Under the pieces are notes generated by a model that was not told the DNA's origin, ran no database searches, and saw nothing but the letters and a program-made list of their open reading frames with translations. From Streptomyces cyaneofuscatus (GTDB lineage Bacteria; Actinomycetota; Actinomycetes; Streptomycetales; Streptomycetaceae), in assembly GCF_000718135.1 (NCBI RefSeq), contig NZ_JOEM01000030.1:1-64000 (forward strand): 64,000 nt of DNA. Direction: 5' to 3'. Each line of letters opens with the position of its first letter. Positions within the stretch are counted from its first letter, which is position 1. The position numbers and the translations under genes are program-made. Shown here piece by piece: positions 60,101-64,000 of the stretch.

Positions 60101-61519
60101 GTCGAGGAACGCACTACGGACCTCCGGTCCCCCTCCCTCATGTACGTGCACAACACCACTACCGGGGCGTCCCGGCGCCTGCCCGGCGGTGCGCTGTTGC
60201 CGGACGACACGGGCGGGTACGTAACGCGGGAGGAGGACGCAGGAGCCTTCGTGGAGGTCGCCCTCACCCGGGTGCCCACCGGGGAGACCTTCAGGACACG
60301 GGTACCACACATCAAAGACGCGGACGCCACGATCGCCGCCGTGGGGAAAGAGGGCGAACCGGTCCTTGGGCTGACCGCAATCGGTAGCACGCTGATGGTG
60401 CTGTCGACAGAACCTGGAGCTCCGCTGAGGGAGGAGAAGTCCAACATCAACAGCGTGCCGGACGCGCTGTCTCCCGACGGACGGACCGTCGCCTGGGTGA
60501 ACGAGGGGCGGTTGTACGTCCACGACACTGTTAACGGCCGGGATGACTCCGTCAAACTACCCAAGATCGGTTCCGGAAGCCCGACCTGGCGGGTGGTGTG
60601 GACGCCAAGCGACGGCCGGCTCGCGGTGTGGCAGGCAAACGGCACGGCGCTGCTCGTCTACGAAGCCGGCGACCTGAAGCGCTGGAAGGCCGTCGAGCTC
60701 GACGTCGGCGCGGATGGCGGAAAGCAGCTCGGCACGTTGGACTGGGTCGCCCCTCTGACGGGCGGCGACATAGCTGTTCTGACGGTGGGAGGCTCGCTCC
60801 TGCGGGTGGACTCCGTCACCGGCTTACAAGCGGGACGCCCTGTGCCGGTCGAGCGCACGAACGGGGCGCTCATCGCGCCCTTCCGCTCGTCCGGACAGCT
60901 GGTGCCACGACCGGACCACCCCCACCAGGTCGCGGTAGTTACCAGGGCGGGCGTTTCCCGGGGCACCATCCAGCTCTGGGACACCCTCGCCGACCGACGG
61001 ATCGGAGTCTTGTCCGGTGACGCGATCAACCCCGTCTTCCATGACTTCATGCAACTCAGCCTCGTCTTCTCGGCCGATGGTCGGAATCTGTTGGTGCAGA
61101 GTGCGGATGGCACCGTCCGCCAGTGGTCGGTGGACCAGCGAAAGACCACGGGGCGTCCCATGGCAGTGGACAAGCTCGATAACTTGGTTTCTCTGGCCTC
61201 GGACGGCACAGCGATTACGGAATCCGCCGACGGCTACGACCTGTGGGCAACCGACACGGGCCGTCATATCGGCGCTGTCCCCACCGTGCTCGACATCAGG
61301 CGGACAGCGATCGTCTACGAGGACCGCCTGGTCGCCTACGCCAAGGGCTGGAGGCAGACCTACGACCTTCTTCGCGCTAACTGGTTCCCCCACCTCTGCT
61401 CCTCGGCCGGGCGCGATTACACCGAAGAGGAGCGCAAACGCTTCTTGCCCGCGGGTACTCCTTCGGGTCTTCCGTGCGAGAACGCGAGTCCTTGGCATGG
61501 GGCGCCAGCCTCCGACTGA
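57131..61519 (+). CDS. trypsin-like protease - STAND NTPase - TM - beta-propeller fusion
   Basis: This 1462-residue multidomain protein has a trypsin-like protease at residues 40-225 with His59 (CTCAHVVADAL), Asp114 (DSGDVALLLL) and Ser187 (PGFSGSAVW). An nSTAND1-type NTPase follows (CPFRGLATFDEDDAAFFHGR at 233-252; Walker A GPSGCGKS at 273-280; Walker B HLFVVDQLEEY with Asp375). Then come a helical winged region to about 670, one membrane helix (residues 682-703, LQALVAALLVLLMGASVLAN), and about 750 residues of WD40-like propeller repeats (TPDGRTLVVWSK, SSDGRHYAVATPDGRVLLW, SADGRNLLVQSADGTVRQWS). The layout suggests a sensor propeller, an NTP-driven switch and a protease effector. ATG 57131 overlaps the trypco gene by 4 bp, while GTG 57110 would add seven residues. 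All catalytic residues are intact. Confidence 0.93.
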   Translation: MNGPSRVRGAGTAESGLVRLRAASSARLSAVSSLSARADGPVAGAGFLVAPNIVCTCAHVVADALGLPRDTENAPTDVTCVEFPLLRDADGRIPAVNATVVSWQPTREEDDSGDVALLLLAHPVAGARPVPLVDGTAVWGHEFRAYGFPAGGDNGAWATGSLRGVQGSGWLQMDSGPGGAAIQPGFSGSAVWDDAQGGVIGMTVAAGRGGLNGTAYLVPSSELVDEDVVAPQCPFRGLATFDEDDAAFFHGRGADVERLRRAVQTRPVTVLAGPSGCGKSSLIRAGLLPGVRADGLTVSLMRPVVGLRPEAVLAQALTAVLEPDPGETDRLRSAAELTGLLSEASDETATAEVASGLRSALRRRGGRAGHLFVVDQLEEYAGAAPDAARRLFHLLVHLCGTVDGASGFAPRAVVTARPDSIEALMTAETSSALSDAVMFLAPLGPGDLRDAITRPVDAVPGLWLEPGLADRIVRDAADEPGRMPLVEFALTRLWDQRERSMLTHTVYQDLGGIAGALAGYAEDFFRAVVREDELPLAQALFVQLARPADQGGYTRRPAPVADMDPAALALARRLSPGKLIVFGRTDEGREIVDLAHEALTRHWQRLGDWLDDSRKFRTWQEELRRDLTRWKKTGEETGALLRGRVLEAAVEYADQRPTEITALERAYISASRKFARRALRRLQALVAALLVLLMGASVLANMARDSSQKAERQLRTLASRALADESGDRASHDPGSSIQLAMAAWNADDTPQAQEALLRSHVTGEYLRDSHAGLWPGKAMSLDATPDGRTLVVWSKPAGDAPVVVTVVTGAMNGSPQPYTLRGAPTGEVRSEISSDGRHYAVATPDGRVLLWRLDGKPHHPLRLKAADTADQAAYAADLDFSKDGKRLLRLLSRKKPRPQDHGQQGFVEAWEVADGAPLSVADDLVPSGVAPDEAAFGEDPDTVALLWITSRDLVSVVELRQLGSSRTVRQIVTGVPRGNLRLLGGGDYVVEERTTDLRSPSLMYVHNTTTGASRRLPGGALLPDDTGGYVTREEDAGAFVEVALTRVPTGETFRTRVPHIKDADATIAAVGKEGEPVLGLTAIGSTLMVLSTEPGAPLREEKSNINSVPDALSPDGRTVAWVNEGRLYVHDTVNGRDDSVKLPKIGSGSPTWRVVWTPSDGRLAVWQANGTALLVYEAGDLKRWKAVELDVGADGGKQLGTLDWVAPLTGGDIAVLTVGGSLLRVDSVTGLQAGRPVPVERTNGALIAPFRSSGQLVPRPDHPHQVAVVTRAGVSRGTIQLWDTLADRRIGVLSGDAINPVFHDFMQLSLVFSADGRNLLVQSADGTVRQWSVDQRKTTGRPMAVDKLDNLVSLASDGTAITESADGYDLWATDTGRHIGAVPTVLDIRRTAIVYEDRLVAYAKGWRQTYDLLRANWFPHLCSSAGRDYTEEERKRFLPAGTPSGLPCENASPWHGAPASD

Positions 61520-61922
61520 CTGGTTACAAATGGGGGAGCTGTGTAAGCAGGCCGCCGATAGGGCGGGTGGTGAGCTTCATGGTGAGTCCTGTGGCGAAGT
61601 CGGGCGGCTGCTCCTGGCCGTCCTCGCCCCGCCCCGCAGCGGCTGGCGGACGCGGACTGGGTGTGGGCCGTCGCGGTGCAGCCTCGGTTGCGGTAGCGGG
61701 TGCTTCTCTGCACTTCACGTGAACGGGGCGGCTATGTGGCTCGTCAATGGGCCTCCGAGATAGACGGGGTGGGGTCAAGGGTAGGGACAGCGCCGACGAC
61801 TGCCCGGTGAGTTGTCGGGCGTCGGTAAGATCAGCGCTCTCATTGGGGGTGCGATGCGAACATCAGGGTGGGCCGGCGAGGGGCAGAAGTACGCGCTGAC
61901 CTCGGACGAGGACGACAGTTGT
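61520..61922. other. 403-bp intergenic region, nothing recognised
   Basis: No frame resembles a known protein and no repeat or hairpin stands out. It is the beginning of a 1.6-kb debris zone that reaches the xylanase gene. Confidence 0.4.
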
Positions 61923-62066
61923 TCAGGAGAACAAGGAGCCCACGAGTATCGCGCCGTAGTGCGTGTATTGGTGCCTCCGCTTGCAGTAGCGCTTCGCCCG
62001 CCATCGCGAACGCCGCGTGAACTGCTTCTCGCACCAAACGCACTTGCGATTCTCCCCATCCCCCAT
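61923..62066 (-). CDS. small zinc-ribbon protein or fragment
   Basis: The 47-residue frame from ATG 62066 contains NRKCVWCEKQFTRRSRWRAK then RYCKRRHQY, a CxxC...C.xxxH pattern seen at the end of many actinobacterial small zinc-binding proteins. It then ends HYGAILVGSLFS, which is not typical. The start has no strong ribosome-binding site. It may be a truncated copy of a larger zinc-ribbon protein, given the decayed neighbourhood. Confidence 0.35.
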   Translation of the reverse strand: MGDGENRKCVWCEKQFTRRSRWRAKRYCKRRHQYTHYGAILVGSLFS

Positions 62067-62199
62067 GGCCACGACCCTATCGGTCAACGCCAACGCCTCC
62101 GCCACGGACCCCGCGTCGGCCGCCGAGTGGTTGGAGTGGCCAGCGGTTGGCAGGGAAGGCCGACGCCAACACACCGACCTGAGCCCCGACGCCGTCAGT

Positions 62200-62600
62200 T
62201 CAGGAAGCGGTGCGCTTCTTCGCGGCCGCCTTCTTCCCGGTGCGCTTCTTCGCCCGGGATGAGGAGCTGGCAGTGGTGTTCTTTGCGGTGGTGGTCTTCG
62301 AGGAGGCCGCCTTCTTCTTCGCGGGTGCCGTGCGGCCGCTGGTCTTTTTGGCGGGGCGCATTTCGTGGACTGTCGCGTCCTCGCCGTTGTGGTCCTCGCC
62401 GCGGGACTCCTTGGCTGCCTTGACCGAGGCGTTGAGGGCGGCCATGAGGTCCACGACCTCTCCCGCCTTGTTCTCCTTGCCGTCGTCGGGGGAGGGGAGC
62501 GGCTTTCCGTCGGCCTTGGCCGCGATGATGTCTTCCAACGCCTGCCGGTACTCGTCCCGGAAGCGCTCGGGGTGGTCGGATTCGATCCGGACCAGGACGT
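62200..62600 (-). pseudogene. Ku (NHEJ) C-terminal fragment
   Basis: The minus-strand frame reads DHPERFRDEYRQALEDIIAA, KADGKPLPSPDDGKENKAGE, VVDLMAALNASVKAAKESRG and ends in a Lys/Ala-rich tail (PAKKTSGRTAPAKKKAASSK ... AAAKKRTAS). This is the end of an actinobacterial Ku protein: last helices, the VVDLMAAL motif and a histone-H1-like basic tail. The DNA-encircling Ku core, about 230 residues, is missing. Upstream of about 62600 the frame no longer matches Ku. Streptomyces often have several ku genes, so this is probably a recombinational leftover rather than the only copy. Confidence 0.75.
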
Positions 62601-62814
62601 CCGATCCGCCCGCCGGCTGGACGTCGGGCGCCGGTACGGGCGAAGCGGTCGTGTAGCTCAGATGTGCGCCGGAAAGTTCAGCGCGTGGCGGTGCCTCGAC
62701 GGCGGTGGCAGGGCGTCTGGCCGGAGAGCACTGGCGTCACCGTGATCACCGAGGCGCGCCTGCCGCCCGGCCTCTGTCGAAGCGCACCAACATCTCTCCC
62801 GCCTCCTTCCTCAC

Positions 62815-62965
62815 GTGCTCCTCGCCGACGCGGGGGTAGCTCCGACCCTCTTCGGTACGACGTGGTCGCAGAGAAGTCGTCCCCGCGCGAGCGGAGGTAA
62901 GCCGGCCCTGATGAAGGCTCAGGCCGCGCACACGGCGTGCTCTCCGCGCGTGCGGGGATGGCCCC
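62815..62965. CRISPR. degenerate three-repeat CRISPR relic, type I-E-like repeats
   Basis: Three 29-bp repeats start at 62815, 62876 and 62937, exactly 61 bp apart, leaving two 32-bp spacers (62844-62875, 62905-62936). 29 plus 32 is the type I-E unit length. The third repeat (GTGCTCTCCGCGCGTGCGGG, then GATGGCCCC) is close to known Streptomyces I-E repeats. The second has GTCGTCCCCGCGCGAGCGGA, the first GTGCTCCTCGCCGACGCGGG. Pairwise identity is about 19-20 of 29, so the array is old. No cas gene is in the window, and no repeat is seen one unit further on either side. Confidence 0.65.
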
Positions 62966-63127
62966 GCCCGAGATCACACCTGAGGGCTGTCCTGTAGTCC
63001 TGGTGGATCAGCGCGCGGCATCAGATGCGGTGCATCGTAGGGCCGTAGGGGCGTTCGCGTACTGGATGATCCCGGGGGCGGAGAACGCGGTGAGGTGACT
63101 GAGCTGTCGTGGTGCGCCCGCCAGGGG

Positions 63128-64000
63128 TTACGGGGCAGTCCGAAGGGCTTCGAGCAGGCGCTCGTACGCCCGCTTCGGCCGCAGGCCCGTGTCCCATGGC
63201 AGGGAATCGGCCGTGCGCGGGGGATAGATCTTGGTGTCGGCGGTGGAGCCGTACCGGTCGGTGAATCCCCAGGCGGAGAATGATGTGCAGTTCGGCTCCT
63301 CCAGGCAGACTCGCAGCTTACCTGCCATCTCGTCAGCCTGGGTCTCTCGGCCGTTCCTCTCGTCCTCAGCTATGGGGACGTCCATCTCCGACACCCGCGC
63401 CTGAACCCCGAGTTCCGCCAGATCCTGGACATGGCTGCGGAAAGTCTCTGGGGCGGTGCGGTCGCCGGGTGTGTACTCATGGTTCTGGAAACCGACGCCG
63501 TCGATCGGTACGCCGCGTTCTTTGAGCCGTTTGATCAGATCGTAGAGGGCGTCCCATCGCTCGCCTTCCTCCTCGACCCCGTATTCGTTGAGGAACAGCC
63601 GTGCCTCTGGGTCGGCCCGGTGGGCAGCCCTGAAGGCCTCGTCGATGTAGTCCTCGCCCATGGCCTCGTACCACGGGCTCTGCTCGGATCGCAGACCGAG
63701 GTCCCCGTTGGTGTAGCTCTTCTCGTCGTCGGACATGGGCTCGTTGACCACATCCCATTCTGCGACTTGTCCTTTGAAGTGCCCGGCGACGGTGGCGATG
63801 TGCCGGAGCATGGTCCGGCGTACCTCTTCGGGGTCGTCGTTCTCCCGCATCCAGTGGGGCAGAGCCTCGTGCCAGACGAGGGTGTGCGCGTGCACCTTCA
63901 TGTCGTTTGCGCGGGCGAAGCGTACGAGTAGGTCCGCGTCGCGGAAGTCGTAGACGCCGCGGCGTGGATGGAGGAACTGTGGCTTGAACGCGTTCTCCGG
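63128..64000 (-). CDS. endo-1,4-beta-xylanase (GH10), 5' end beyond the window
   Basis: The frame is open to the right edge and lacks its N-terminus. The visible 290 residues are most of a GH10 TIM barrel: ENAFKPQFLHPRRGVYDF, KVHAHTLVWHEALPHWM, the acid/base motif GQVAEWDVVNEPMSDDEKSY, FLNEYGVEEEGERWDALYDL, GVPIDGVGFQNHEYTPGD, the nucleophile motif VQARVSEMDVPIAED and the C-terminal SAWGFTDRYGSTADTKIYPP. The paired catalytic glutamates are in VVNEP and SEMDV. The enzyme cleaves xylan main chains; whether it is secreted cannot be seen. It ends without a carbohydrate-binding module. FKPQ in place of the common FKWE/FKWQ is a minor deviation. Confidence 0.92.
   Translation of the reverse strand, partial: PENAFKPQFLHPRRGVYDFRDADLLVRFARANDMKVHAHTLVWHEALPHWMRENDDPEEVRRTMLRHIATVAGHFKGQVAEWDVVNEPMSDDEKSYTNGDLGLRSEQSPWYEAMGEDYIDEAFRAAHRADPEARLFLNEYGVEEEGERWDALYDLIKRLKERGVPIDGVGFQNHEYTPGDRTAPETFRSHVQDLAELGVQARVSEMDVPIAEDERNGRETQADEMAGKLRVCLEEPNCTSFSAWGFTDRYGSTADTKIYPPRTADSLPWDTGLRPKRAYERLLEALRTAP

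Noticed and set aside
62754..62782. Possible fourth CRISPR repeat one unit left of 62815
   Set aside because: The sequence at the expected position does not share the repeat ends or the GCG/CGGGG core beyond chance. The same is true at 62998 to the right.
1..64000. tRNA, rRNA or riboswitch genes
   Set aside because: I looked for tRNA-like cloverleaf arms with GGTTC-type T loops, rRNA segments and known riboswitch cores and saw no convincing example. A covariance-model search would be needed to exclude small RNAs.

Overview
The window is high-GC actinobacterial DNA, most likely from Streptomyces. The grounds are strong G/C bias at third codon positions, frequent GTG starts, many 4-base ATGA/GTGA gene overlaps, an LAxTG-type sortase signal, a PAS-GAF-PP2C phosphatase, a lysine-rich Ku tail, a trypsin/STAND module and the typical sugar-ABC/LacI/glycosidase layout. 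No rRNA or tRNA gene was seen. The overall character is an accessory, chromosome-arm-like region with catabolic islands, a small unusual biosynthetic cluster and several decay zones with insertion-sequence debris.

Layout. 1-6.1 kb is a decay zone: a frameshifted SpoIIE-type phosphatase, a DHFR-like gene and a surface metallopeptidase joined head to head as truncated remnants, a frameshifted membrane-anchored protein and a frameshifted PrsW-type protease. 6.3-8.4 kb holds a MerR/GyrI-like regulator divergent from an NTF2-like protein and an SDR. 8.4-9.7 kb is a mosaic of LexA-like, IS630 and IS21 fragments. 9.7-17.4 kb is a compact, divergently transcribed biosynthetic cluster. On the minus strand are a Fe(II)/2-oxoglutarate (PhyH) oxygenase, a glycosyltransferase-like protein of unknown function, a stand-alone condensation domain and an MFS exporter. 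On the plus strand are an amino acid:[carrier protein] ligase derived from a class II aminoacyl-tRNA synthetase, its stand-alone carrier protein and a phosphopantetheinyl transferase. There is no adenylation domain, so the synthetase-like ligase should supply the activated amino acid.

17.5-23.7 kb is L-rhamnose catabolism: isomerase, bifunctional aldolase/lactaldehyde dehydrogenase, rhamnulokinase, a divergent LacI regulator with two matching operators, and a deleted remnant of a lutA-like lactate oxidoreductase. 23.8-35.6 kb is a twelve-gene minus-strand aromatic catabolic operon under a divergent LysR gene. It encodes two flavin hydroxylases, a gentisate-dioxygenase-like cupin, an extradiol dioxygenase, three FAH-family hydrolases, a cyclase-family hydrolase, an amidohydrolase, an SDR and a two-subunit CoA transferase; an MFS transporter follows the LysR gene. 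38.5-48.5 kb is a LacI-controlled sugar ABC importer (binding protein plus two permeases, no ATPase gene) with an alpha-L-rhamnosidase (GH78), followed by a Tat-exported GH3 glycosidase. Together these three blocks could take up and degrade rhamnosylated plant phenolics: glycosidases free the sugars, the rhamnose genes consume rhamnose, and the ring-cleavage genes consume the aglycone or its fragments.

49.0-52.8 kb contains a small lipoprotein and an EamA/PaiB/B3-B4 operon divergent from an XRE-cupin regulator. 53.2-56.6 kb is an insertion-sequence block: an IS3-type element, an IS4-type element with a 12-bp target duplication, and an IS5-type tail. 56.8-61.5 kb is a two-gene module, a trypsin-co-occurring small protein plus a 1462-residue trypsin-like protease/STAND NTPase/transmembrane/beta-propeller protein, which is a candidate conflict (defence) system. 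61.5-63.1 kb is debris with a zinc-ribbon fragment, a Ku C-terminal fragment and a three-repeat degenerate CRISPR relic. A GH10 xylanase runs off the right edge.
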